A stretch of 19,811 nucleotides of DNA. Source: JASHVB01 sp049522565 (GTDB lineage: Bacteria; Pseudomonadota; Alphaproteobacteria; Acetobacterales; Acetobacteraceae). The notes beneath the pieces are model-generated. The model did not search any database. It saw only the letters and a list, made by a program, of their open reading frames with translations, and was not told the origin of the DNA. The stretch is taken from positions 1-19,811 of the forward strand of contig JBEKNT010000189.1 in the NCBI GenBank assembly GCA_049522565.1, in the 5' to 3' direction. Position numbers and translations under genes: made by a program. Shown piece after piece: positions 7,572-14,223 of this stretch (its first letter is position 1; each line of letters begins with the position of its first letter).

Positions 7572-7598
7572 CTAACAAAGTTAGAGAAGTCCTGTCAA
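7572..7598 (-). promoter_or_regulatory. Putative promoter with CTAAC-TTT-GTTAG operator
   Basis: On the minus strand a perfect -35 TTGACA (7598 to 7593) is followed after 8 nt by the perfect palindrome CTAAC-TTT-GTTAG (7584 to 7572), placed between the -35 and the expected -10. The -10 itself is unclear; TAGTCA at an 18-nt spacing is the best of several weak candidates. The site is about 85 nt upstream of the frameshifted gene. The palindrome matches the one at 1548-1560 as CTWACTTTGTWAG. Confidence 0.45.
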
Positions 7599-7693
7599 CA
7601 TAAATATCAGCCCGAGCGATCACGGGCGAGTCCCACCATCGACTCATTGCGCTCAGGGCGAGACGTTGGGCAGCGCCGGTCGCGCGACCCAAG

Positions 7694-7787
7694 CCACACA
7701 GTTAGTAGCGGCTGCGTGGCCTTCGACGGTATCGGGGTAGCCACACAGTTAGTAGCGGCTGCGTGGCCTTCGACGGTATCGGGGTCT
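7694..7787. repeat. Two-copy 47-bp tandem repeat
   Basis: Units at 7694-7740 and 7741-7787 are identical over the first 45 bases (beginning CCACACAGTTAGTAG, ending TATCGGGGT). Perfect identity indicates a recent duplication or active homogenisation. Each unit can fold a short hairpin, CCACACAG with CTGCGTGG, with one mismatch and a 10-nt loop. Confidence 0.9.
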
Positions 7788-8209
7788 TGGCAGCGCCGCC
7801 ATCCGGGCCGGCGCCGTGGTGCCATGCATGCCGCGTGCGTCGCGATCTGGTGCAAGCGGTTCTGCGTTGGCCGTCGCCGCGCCGTCTCATGAACGTCCCA
7901 TTTGCTGCTGTGGGGGACAGCGTGCCGCAAGGTGAGACTTTGCATTGGTGCATGGGGTCTTGGCGCCCCTGGCGTGCCGCGGAGCAGCTTGTGGCCGGAT
8001 GGCGCAGCGGAGTCTGTCCGCCGGGCATGGGGTGTTGCCTCCGACGCGCCCGTCGCATCGTCGCGTCCGGGTGCTCGGCGGCCGGCGCGACTGGGCTGTC
8101 CGGCAGCGTCTTGTTCTGGTGCATGGGGTCCTTGCTGCGCGTTGCGCGTTGGCCGCTGCCCCAGCGGCAGCGACGACGAGAAGCAACCGCTGAGCAGGGG
8201 GTGTTGCCG
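7776..8209. repeat. Interspersed CATGGGGT motif cluster
   Basis: A short core recurs at 7776-7796 (TATCGGGGTCTTGGCAGCG), 7947-7965 (GGTGCATGGGGTCTTGGCG), 8023-8039 (GGGCATGGGGTGTTGCC), 8118-8139 (GGTGCATGGGGTCCTTGC) and 8192-8209 (GAGCAGGGGGTGTTGCCG). The consensus is roughly CATGGGGTSTTGSCG. Spacings of about 171, 76, 95 and 74 nt are irregular, and the sequences between copies are dissimilar. The function is unknown. Confidence 0.5.
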
Positions 8210-8351
8210 CACAATCACGCCCAGCGGTGCGACAGGTGGGTGGAGCGTCGCCCGCTTGCGTTCGGTGGTCTTGCGGCGGGATGCGGGGATGGCTGCCGGG
8301 AAGGGCAACGAGCGACCCTGTGCCGCCATCCGGACAAGCGGCGCGCCGGGG

Positions 8352-9536
8352 CTACGACGCCGGGTCCGGCCGGAGCGCGCGCATCACAGCTCGGAGCAGC
8401 GCGACGGTCTCGACCATGGCGTCGCTGTCGTGAAGCTGACGCCACGCGCTCTGGATGGCGACGACCACCTGCTCGGTCGGATTGACGAAGATGAACTGGC
8501 CGTAGCCGCCGAGCGCCGTAAAGGCGCCGTTGTTCACGCCGCCTGGCAAGGGCGCGACCGCCCACCATTGGTAGCCGTATCCTGCGGGGGACCCGGGCGC
8601 CAGCCGACCGAAGCCGGTGGCCGCGCTGTCGGGCTGGCCGGCGAGATCGCGCCAGCCGGGCGGCAGGGCCCGTCGGCCACTGAACGCTTCGCCGTCCTCC
8701 AGCACCAGTTGGCCGAAGCGGCCGACGTCGCGCAGGCGCGCGCTAACGCCAAGCCCGCCCAGCTCCAGGCCGCCCTCGGACTCGAGCTGCCAGTGCCCGT
8801 CGGCCTCCATGCCGGCAGGCCCCCAGATCGTCTCGGCGAAGTAGTCGGCCAACGGCCGGCCCGTGGCGGCCGCGACCACCGCGGCAAGCAGGCAGCTCTC
8901 GCCGGTCGAATAGTTGAAGAGGACACCCTGCGGATGAGCGCGCGACAGTTTGCACATGAGGTCCAGGATGGCGCCAGCCCGCCGGCTCCAAATCGCCCGG
9001 AACAGGCGATAGACCTCGGAGCGTCCGTCGGAATCGCTCTCCTCACGCCAGGCCACGCCCGAGCACATCCGCAGGACATTGCGGACCGTGACGCCCTCGT
9101 AGGCGGAGCCGCGCAGCCGCGGCAAATAGAGGTCGCAGCGATCGTCCAGGCTGCCGATCGCGCCATCGTGGAGCGCGGCGCCGACCAGCGTCGCGGTCAT
9201 CGACTTCGCGGTTGAGAAGCTCGTCCAACGGCTCTCCGGGCCGTTGCCCATGCCGTAGCGCTCCAGCGCGATCTCGCCGCGCTTCAGGATCAGGAGCCCG
9301 GCCGTGCGGTGGCGGGCCATGTAGTCGCTGGGGCTGAGGCGGACATCGCCCACCTCAAAGGTCAGGTCCGCGAGCGAACGGGCGTGCGGCGGGAGCGGCC
9401 GCACCGCGTCGCCGCACCGGATGAGGCGCACCGGCCAGACCTGGTCCTGGTTGCGGAACGTCGCCGCCTGGTTCTCTTGTGTCGTGTCCCAGATGTTCGG
9501 AGCCGCCCGCTCCGGCTCGGCGACGCCGCGGTTCAC
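8352..9536 (-). CDS. Beta-lactamase-fold serine hydrolase, NylB-like
   Basis: A 394-aa hydrolase of the penicillin-binding protein/class C beta-lactamase superfamily (Pfam Beta-lactamase), close in length and motif spacing to 6-aminohexanoate-dimer hydrolase NylB. The nucleophile motif is STAK with Ser108 and Lys111. The second motif is Tyr209-Ser-Thr in FNYSTGES. NylB uses Ser112, Lys115 and Tyr215, so the match is good. The C-terminal strand (TALGGYGQFIFVNP) replaces the KTG box, as in esterase and amidase members. The start is GTG at 9536, with its first bases overlapping the TGA of a 39-codon ORF (GTGA). No export signal is evident. Such enzymes cleave small amides or esters; the actual substrate is unknown, and beta-lactam resistance should not be assumed. 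Confidence 0.88.
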   Translation of the reverse strand: MNRGVAEPERAAPNIWDTTQENQAATFRNQDQVWPVRLIRCGDAVRPLPPHARSLADLTFEVGDVRLSPSDYMARHRTAGLLILKRGEIALERYGMGNGPESRWTSFSTAKSMTATLVGAALHDGAIGSLDDRCDLYLPRLRGSAYEGVTVRNVLRMCSGVAWREESDSDGRSEVYRLFRAIWSRRAGAILDLMCKLSRAHPQGVLFNYSTGESCLLAAVVAAATGRPLADYFAETIWGPAGMEADGHWQLESEGGLELGGLGVSARLRDVGRFGQLVLEDGEAFSGRRALPPGWRDLAGQPDSAATGFGRLAPGSPAGYGYQWWAVAPLPGGVNNGAFTALGGYGQFIFVNPTEQVVVAIQSAWRQLHDSDAMVETVALLRAVMRALRPDPAS

Positions 9537-9652
9537 GCCACCGCCTCGCGACGGCCGGCGGCGTCGATCACGTGCACATCGAAGGCGACGACATCGATAC
9601 GCGCGCCGAGCAGCGCCGCGATCTCCGCATCAGTGGGTGCAAGCCACGCCAT
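9533..9652 (-). CDS. Short ORF (39 aa) overlapping the serine hydrolase start
   Basis: A 39-aa reading frame (MAWLAPTDAEIAALLGARID, ending GRREAVA) has a good GGAGGG ribosome site 6 nt before its ATG. Its TGA overlaps the GTG start of the downstream hydrolase. The arrangement suggests translational coupling, either as a genuine small protein or a leader. I recognise no family. An alternative is the eroded tail of a larger lost gene, since the frame stays open upstream to 9859 without convincing protein features. Confidence 0.4.
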   Translation of the reverse strand: MAWLAPTDAEIAALLGARIDVVAFDVHVIDAAGRREAVA

Positions 9653-9979
9653 GGAACCCTCCGCCCGATTGAGACGGCGCTGAATCGCCGGGTTTGGTGG
9701 CGCTTGCAAAACAAGTTGAATTGGCTTGTAGTGGCCTTGTCGCGCTGGCATGGTGATGGTCGACGCATTTCGGGAAATCACGACTAACTTCCTATGGTTT
9801 TGGCTTGTCCTAGATTCGGCCTTGATATTTTCTTGTTGCACAAATCTTGACTTATCCACATCGGACCCAATCCGCTAACGGACTTCCCCAACGGGCGTGG
9901 AGCGGGAAAGTGGCCGTTCGACTCTTTATAGCCAGGCGACTGCTGTGCGGGATACCATGCAGCCACCCGGAGCGTTGCG
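9653..9979. other. AT-richer divergent intergenic region
   Basis: About 330 nt, noticeably richer in A/T than its surroundings, lies between the minus-strand hydrolase unit and the GST gene, so it should carry both promoters. It contains a perfect palindrome, ATTTC-GG-GAAAT, at 9767-9778. I could not place clear -35/-10 pairs. Confidence 0.5.
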
Positions 9980-10633
9980 ATGGCCATCACGATTACCGCC
10001 TTTGAACGGTCACCCGATGGCGGCAAGGGACTGGCGCGTGATACCCGTGTTCGCTGGGCGCTGGAAGAAGTCGGCCAACCCTACGCGGTTCGCCTGGTTT
10101 CATTCCGCACGATGAAGCAGCCCGCGCATCTGGCACTGCATCCTTTTGGCCAGATTCCGACCTTTGAGGAAGGCGATCTCGTCTTGTTCGAGACCGGGGC
10201 GATCGTGTTCCACATTGCCGAGCGCCATGCGGGCCTGCTGCCGGACGATGCCAACGCCCGGGCGCGCGCCATCGCCTGGATTTTTGCCGCACTCAACACG
10301 GTGGAACCGCCCATCCTTGAACTCGCAACCGCAAGGCTCCTGGAGGGCGACAAGACCTGGACTGAGGCGCGCCTGCCTCTGGTCGAGGATCGAGTCCGCG
10401 ACCGGCTGGGTCGACTTTCCAGTCGCCTGGGCGATGCCGACTGGCTCGATGGTCCGTTCAGCGCGGGCGACCTGATGATGGTGTCGGTGCTGCTGCGGCT
10501 GAAATCATCGGGCATTCTGAACGAATATCCGAACCTTGCCGCCTATGTCGCCCGCGGCGAAGCGCGGCCCGCCTACAAGCGTGCTTTCGAAGCTCAATTG
10601 GCGGTTTTCACCGGCAACCCACCGCCTGGCTGA
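9980..10633 (+). CDS. Glutathione S-transferase family protein
   Basis: A 217-aa cytosolic GST. The N-terminal thioredoxin-like domain spans residues 1-85 and contains the cis-proline of GQIPTFEE (Pro60) and the glutathione-binding ETGAIVFHIAE segment (Glu71-Thr72). The helical C-terminal domain fills the rest, with the N-capping motif region at FSAGDLMMVSVLLRL. The family conjugates glutathione to electrophiles or acts in isomerisation or dechlorination; the substrate is not predictable. GGAG lies about 8 nt before ATG 9980. The gene is monocistronic: the next gene is on the opposite strand, 57 nt past its stop. The family assignment is solid and the subclass is not assigned. Confidence 0.9.
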   Translation: MAITITAFERSPDGGKGLARDTRVRWALEEVGQPYAVRLVSFRTMKQPAHLALHPFGQIPTFEEGDLVLFETGAIVFHIAERHAGLLPDDANARARAIAWIFAALNTVEPPILELATARLLEGDKTWTEARLPLVEDRVRDRLGRLSSRLGDADWLDGPFSAGDLMMVSVLLRLKSSGILNEYPNLAAYVARGEARPAYKRAFEAQLAVFTGNPPPG

Positions 10634-10690
10634 TTGAGGTCTGCTCTGGGTCACGCGCAGCCGGGAGCGCCGCCGCAAGGGCCGCCCGCG

Positions 10691-11092
10691 CTACCGCGGC
10701 CAATCCAGCCGCGGCTCGCGGCGGGCCGGCCTGGCGTGCGGCGGGGGCGGCGGCCGGTCCATTTCGATGTCGCCGGCCTCCAACTCGTGCGCCGCCGGAG
10801 GGATCGGCGGGCGACTGACGATCGGCGCCCGGCGCGATGGCTCTACCGGTTCATGGTGGTAGACCTCATCGTAATCGACGTGCTGGCCCGCCTCCGGCAA
10901 GCGCAGGGCCAGATGGCGGATGTCATGCTGAATCTCATCCAGCCTGGCCTCCAGCACATCGAGCCGCCCTTTCACCCCGATCACGCTGAACGGCATGAAC
11001 AGGAAGGCGAGCAAATAAAGCAATGCCGGGATCAGCAGGACCAGCGGCACCCACCAGGGGAGCCAGTCGGGCAAGGCGAAGGGGAGCGTCAT
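10691..11092 (-). CDS. Small single-pass membrane protein with coiled coil
   Basis: A 133-aa protein of unknown function. Residues 12-38 form one strong hydrophobic segment (WWVPLVLLIPALLYLLAFLF). A short Leu/Ile heptad region follows (GRLDVLEARLDEIQHDIRHL, 42-61), likely a coiled coil. The remainder is polar, Pro/Arg-rich and probably disordered, with PPPPPHARPARRE near the end. This plan suggests a membrane-anchored scaffold or oligomerising protein. No Shine-Dalgarno sequence precedes the ATG. A weak -10-like TAGTTT sits 6 nt before it, so leaderless translation is possible. It is divergent from the TetR gene, with their starts 133 nt apart. Coding is supported by the coherent membrane and coiled-coil pattern. 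Confidence 0.7.
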   Translation of the reverse strand: MTLPFALPDWLPWWVPLVLLIPALLYLLAFLFMPFSVIGVKGRLDVLEARLDEIQHDIRHLALRLPEAGQHVDYDEVYHHEPVEPSRRAPIVSRPPIPPAAHELEAGDIEMDRPPPPPHARPARREPRLDWPR

Positions 11093-11144
11093 GCCGCGAA
11101 ACTAGCACCCGGGGGCGGTGGTAATCCATCCACATGCAGGCCCG

Positions 11145-11159
11145 GCCGGGTTACCCGGC
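11145..11159 (+). promoter_or_regulatory. GCCGGGT-T-ACCCGGC palindrome upstream of the TetR gene
   Basis: A perfect 7-bp inverted repeat around a single T lies 66 nt upstream of the TetR ATG, in the divergent spacer with the membrane protein gene. TetR proteins commonly autoregulate through palindromes in this position. The GC-rich arms could also simply be a hairpin. Confidence 0.3.
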
Positions 11160-11225
11160 AGTATGCTTTCCTTCCCGCTTTGCCAGCGCTACCATGCGCG
11201 CCTTGCAGCGAATCGGCGTTTGTGC

Positions 11226-11837
11226 ATGCGCGAAGAGATCCTGGCCTACAAGCGCGAGCGGATCATCGAGGAAGCCGTCAAGCTGTTCTATGCGCGCGGC
11301 TTCACCGGCACCACGCTCGACGACATCGCCGCCGAGCTCGGCGTCACCAAGCCGTTCATCTACACGCATTTCCGCAGCAAGGTGGAACTGCTGGCGGCGC
11401 TCTGCACGCCGACGATCGAGCTGTCGCTCGGCGCCGTGGAAAATGCCGCGAAGCAGCCGGGCCGCCCATCCGAACGGCTGTATCGCGCGGTGGTGGACTT
11501 CACCCACGTGGTGCTGTCGCGCCAGGCCAACATCGCGATCTTCTTCCGGGAGGAGAAGAACCTGGCCCCCGAAGCGCTGGCCGAGATCAACGCCCTGCGC
11601 AAGAAATTCGATCGCGTCCTGTCGGAGTTGCTGGCCGAAGGCGTCGCCGCCGGCGCGTTTCACGTCGCCGACGTCAACCTGGCCGCGCTGGCGATCGGCG
11701 GCATGATCAGTTGGGCCTATACGTGGCACCGGCCAGGCGGCCGGCTGAAACTGGAAGAGATGTGCAGGCGTATGGCGGACCTGGCGTTGCAGATGGTGGG
11801 TGCCCGGCACGACGCCGTGGCCCAGGTCGGCGCCTGA
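11226..11837 (+). CDS. TetR/AcrR family transcriptional regulator
   Basis: A 203-aa one-component regulator. The N-terminal TetR DNA-binding domain covers residues 8-56. IIEEAVKLFYARGFTGTTLD forms helix 1 and the turn, and DIAAELGVTKPFIYTHFRSK is the helix-turn-helix with its usual Y-x-H-F recognition end. The C-terminal ligand and dimer domain (60-200) is helical and not specific to a subclass, although TetR proteins near SDR and crotonase genes often sense acyl-CoAs. I chose ATG 11226, since the fold starts immediately after it; the frame is open upstream to 11118 but that extension lacks conserved features. Targets may include its own promoter or the palindrome upstream of the SDR at 15262, which is inference. 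Confidence 0.9.
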   Translation: MREEILAYKRERIIEEAVKLFYARGFTGTTLDDIAAELGVTKPFIYTHFRSKVELLAALCTPTIELSLGAVENAAKQPGRPSERLYRAVVDFTHVVLSRQANIAIFFREEKNLAPEALAEINALRKKFDRVLSELLAEGVAAGAFHVADVNLAALAIGGMISWAYTWHRPGGRLKLEEMCRRMADLALQMVGARHDAVAQVGA

Positions 11838-11848
11838 TCGCGCGTTCC

Positions 11849-11879
11849 CACCGGCACCCGGCGCCTCGGCTTGCCGGTG
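11849..11879 (+). terminator. Hairpin downstream of the TetR gene
   Basis: CACCGGCA (11849-11856) and TGCCGGTG (11872-11879) form a perfect 8-bp stem with a 15-nt loop, 11 nt after the TetR stop. No T-tract follows, so termination is only possible. Confidence 0.35.
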
Positions 11880-11965
11880 CGCGCCGCCATGCGCATCTTG
11901 CCGCCGGCGCACCACGCGACGCGGTGTGATGGCAGGCGCCCGAAAGGCCGACTCTCGATTGGTTC

Positions 11966-12014
11966 GCACGGTCCGTCCCCACTGTCATGGCCGGGGCGGG
12001 CGTCCCGTACGTCA
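11966..12014. repeat. Dispersed repeat copy, GCACGGTCCGTCCC type
   Basis: The segment from GCACGGTCCGTCCC through GTCATGGCCGGG closely matches 19333-19362, with two differences in the first 30 bases. It ends near CCGTACGTCA, the reverse complement of TGACGTACGG found at the start of the other copy. That suggests a MITE-like element with TGACGTACGG terminal repeats, of which each copy shows a part. Confidence 0.6.
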
Positions 12015-12033
12015 GCGTCACGAGCGGTTGGTG

Positions 12034-12270
12034 TCAGTCGATGCCGAAGAACCGTGATCGCAATGCGCCCTCGTACGCGGTCTTTGCCGCTTCCGCCTTG
12101 CCGCGGGCTGCTTCGGCCAGGAAGTGGGCGTTTTCCCACAAATCGACTTCCGCCACCGTGTGGTTGACCGACGCCAATTCCTCTTCGGCACGGATGGCCG
12201 TGACCCAGGCGTCGACCGCCGCCTTGTAGGCGCGTTGCAGCCTGTCGAGTTCAGCGTGTTCGTCGTCCAT
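12034..12270 (-). CDS. Small hypothetical protein (78 aa)
   Basis: A 78-aa soluble, mostly helical protein (MDDEHAELDRLQRAYKAAVD at the start, RSRFFGID at the end) with no Cys and no membrane segment. GGGAG lies 6 nt before the ATG at 12270 and decides the start. The composition (AEEELASVNHTVAEVDLWEN) is that of a natural alpha-helical hairpin, which supports coding. No family is recognised. It lies downstream of, and on the same strand as, the phosphate transporter gene, 152 nt beyond its stop, so occasional read-through is possible. Confidence 0.6.
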   Translation of the reverse strand: MDDEHAELDRLQRAYKAAVDAWVTAIRAEEELASVNHTVAEVDLWENAHFLAEAARGKAEAAKTAYEGALRSRFFGID

Positions 12271-12422
12271 AGTGCGTCTCCCGCACGGCGATTGCATCCG
12301 ACCGGCCCGACGCCAGTGTCGTTCCAGACAAGGCCTGCCCGGCGCCGGGCCGATGTGCCCAACGTCTCCGCGGATGCGGACGGGGACGATCGTACCCACG
12401 ACCGTCCTGCGATACGCTCTCG

Positions 12423-14051
12423 CTAGAAGACCTGGCGCAGAACCACGTAGAGCGACCCGGCAATAAGCATCGCCGCCGGCAGCGTCAGTATCCAGGCCAG
12501 CGCCATGTTCTTGAGCGTGGTCAACTGCAGCCCCGACCCGTTGGCCAGCATCGTCCCAGCAACGCCGCTCGACAGCACGTGCGTTGTGGACACCGGCAGG
12601 CCAAAGCCGTCCGCCAGCCCGATGGTCGCCATCGCCACGATCTCGGCGGAGGCGCCCTGCGCATAGGTCAGGTGCGTCTTGCCGATCTTCTCGCCCACCG
12701 TCACCACGATGCGCTTCCAGCCGACCATGGTTCCCAGCCCGAGCGCCAGGGCGACCGAAACCTTCACCCAGATCGGGATGAACTTGGTGCCGCTGTCCAG
12801 CGAGCTCCGCAGCGACTTCAAACTTGCCGTGTCGGCGCTGTCGAACCCGGCCGGGTTGGCGCCCATCAGGCGCACCGCGTCGGATGCCAGATACATGTCG
12901 TTGCGCACGTTCGACGTTGCGGCCGCCGGCACCTGCTTGATTGCGCCGTAGCTCTTCACCTGCTGGGCGATATCACCGGTCAGCATGGCGAGGGCGGCGT
13001 ACACCTCGGGTTGGTTCACCGCCTTGGTCTTCAGTGCCTCGCCCACCGTCGTGCGAGCCACCGCGGTGTCCGCCGGTGGTGCCGTGCTCCCCGCATGCGC
13101 CTGGAACACGCTCTCCGCTGCCTGCATCGTCTGCACGAACGCCGGCGTGGTAGTTTCGGGCATCGCGCGATTCAGCGCGTAGGCGGTTGGCGCGGCGCCG
13201 ATCAGGATGAGCATGATCAGACCCATGCCCTTCTGTCCGTCGTTGCTGCCGTGGAAGAACGATACACCGGTGCAGGTGAGCACGAGCAGGGCGCGGATTG
13301 GCCCCGGTGGCGGCTGCTTGCCCTCGGGCGCGGTGTACAGCGACTTGCTGCGCACCACCACTTTCATCCCCAGCAACAACAGCAGGGACAGCACGAACCC
13401 GAGCAGCGGACTGAACAGCAGCGCCCGCAGCACGCCGGCGGCTTGCCCCCAATCGACACCCGACGTCGCTACTCCAGTGGGCGCCAGAAGCTGGTTGGCG
13501 ATGCCCACGCCCATGATGGAGCCGATCAACGCATGCGAGGAACTGTTGGGCAGTCCCATCGCCCAGGTGCCCAGGTTCCAGATGATCGCCGCGATCAGCA
13601 GCGCGAAGATCATGGCATAGCCGGCGCCGCTACCGACCTGCAGGATGAGCTCCACCGGCAGCAGCGTGACCACCGAAAAGGCGACCGCCCCGCTGGAGGT
13701 CAGCACGCCCAGGAAATTGAAGGTTCCCGACCAGATCACCGCAGCCAGCGGCGGCAGGCTGTGGGTATAGATCACCGTGGCGACCGCATTCGCAGTATCG
13801 TGGAAGCCGTTGACGAACTCGAAGCCGAGTGCGATCAGCAGCGCGATCCCCAGCAGCACGAAAGCGCCGATGGCCAGGCCGTGTTCGCCAGCAAGGTCCA
13901 TGTCGTCGGAAATGCTGAACGCCGCATATCCAAGCCCCGCCGCGACCACCAGCAGGAACACGACGGCGCCGGCGACGTGCGGCTTTTCGTCCAGGTGTGG
14001 TCGCGGCGACGCGCCCTCCGCCAGGCCGCCGTTCATCGTTACGTCTGACAT
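12423..14051 (-). CDS. Inorganic phosphate transporter, PiT family
   Basis: A 542-aa integral inner-membrane transporter of the PiT (PF01384) family, which takes up phosphate, usually as a metal-phosphate complex with protons. Both inverted-repeat signatures are present: EFVNGFHDTANAVAT at residues 78-92 in the N-terminal half, and FFHGSNDGQKGMG at 265-277 at the start of the C-terminal half. About ten hydrophobic spans flank a long polar loop (roughly 295-430), and the last spans include GLADGFGLPVSTTHVLSSG. The N-terminus has about 25 polar residues before the first span. A G-rich ribosome site precedes the ATG. A PHO-box-like sequence 60 nt upstream suggests PhoB control, although many PiT genes are regarded as constitutive. 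No Pit accessory (PhoU-like) gene is adjacent. Confidence 0.95.
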   Translation of the reverse strand: MSDVTMNGGLAEGASPRPHLDEKPHVAGAVVFLLVVAAGLGYAAFSISDDMDLAGEHGLAIGAFVLLGIALLIALGFEFVNGFHDTANAVATVIYTHSLPPLAAVIWSGTFNFLGVLTSSGAVAFSVVTLLPVELILQVGSGAGYAMIFALLIAAIIWNLGTWAMGLPNSSSHALIGSIMGVGIANQLLAPTGVATSGVDWGQAAGVLRALLFSPLLGFVLSLLLLLGMKVVVRSKSLYTAPEGKQPPPGPIRALLVLTCTGVSFFHGSNDGQKGMGLIMLILIGAAPTAYALNRAMPETTTPAFVQTMQAAESVFQAHAGSTAPPADTAVARTTVGEALKTKAVNQPEVYAALAMLTGDIAQQVKSYGAIKQVPAAATSNVRNDMYLASDAVRLMGANPAGFDSADTASLKSLRSSLDSGTKFIPIWVKVSVALALGLGTMVGWKRIVVTVGEKIGKTHLTYAQGASAEIVAMATIGLADGFGLPVSTTHVLSSGVAGTMLANGSGLQLTTLKNMALAWILTLPAAMLIAGSLYVVLRQVF

Positions 14052-14110
14052 CCCGCCCCCCGAAGATCGTTATCCCCGGTAAGCTCTAGCGAACGTGTGG
14101 AAAGGTTTCG

Positions 14111-14128
14111 ATGTCAGCAGGATGACAT
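14111..14128 (-). promoter_or_regulatory. PHO box (PhoB site) upstream of the phosphate transporter
   Basis: On the minus strand the 18-mer ATGTCATCCTGCTGACAT has the PHO-box architecture: two 7-mers (ATGTCAT and CTGACAT), each one mismatch from CTGTCAT, separated by 4 bp. It ends 59 nt before the PiT ATG. The sequence is also an inverted repeat, ATGTCA-N6-TGACAT, so another dimeric regulator remains possible. Confidence 0.55.
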
Positions 14129-14158
14129 TTTTCGTCCGGCTGCCTTTATTTCTCGACG

Positions 14159-14196
14159 GTCGTGCGGCCCGGGGGAAATCCCGGGCCGGCCACGAC
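14159..14196 (-). terminator. Long hairpin after the SDR gene
   Basis: A 9-bp core stem, CGGCCCGGG (14165-14173) with CCCGGGCCG (14180-14188), is extended by GTCGTG and CACGAC outer arms. It lies 28 nt past the stop of the minus-strand SDR and before the PiT promoter, a logical place for a terminator. No T-run is seen on the exit side. Confidence 0.5.
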
Positions 14197-14223
14197 ATCG
14201 GCGCCATCGGATGGTGCTGAGAC

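Larger units (their letters stand above)
7488..8351. other. Long non-coding, repeat-bearing intergenic region
   Basis: About 860 nt without a credible gene. Frames on both strands are Arg/Pro/Ala-rich with no domain features. The part nearest 7488 contains the promoter and operator of the frameshifted gene. Positions 7694-7787 hold a 47-bp tandem duplication, and 7776-8209 hold a scattered CATGGGGT-type motif. Nothing recognisable was seen in 8210-8351. Confidence 0.6.

Noticed and set aside
7694..8209. CRISPR array
   Set aside because: Only two abutting 47-bp copies with no spacers, the other motifs are short and irregular, and no cas genes are present.
7702..8214. Possible minus-strand protein with repeated DPMH/TPIP segments
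   Set aside because: The repeats in the translation follow from DNA-level motif repeats in several frames at once; no ribosome site or fold supports a gene.
8352..9536. Calling the serine hydrolase a beta-lactamase resistance gene
   Set aside because: Motif spacing and length fit NylB-like esterase/amidases, there is no export signal, and the KTG box is replaced.
10634..11929. Plus-strand open frame spanning the membrane protein and the TetR gene
   Set aside because: It crosses two genes better explained in other frames and has the composition of an out-of-frame GC-rich read.
12579..14048. Plus-strand open frame of about 490 codons opposite the phosphate transporter
   Set aside because: The translation is Arg/His/Gln-rich with no fold signals, while the minus strand encodes the complete PiT signatures.
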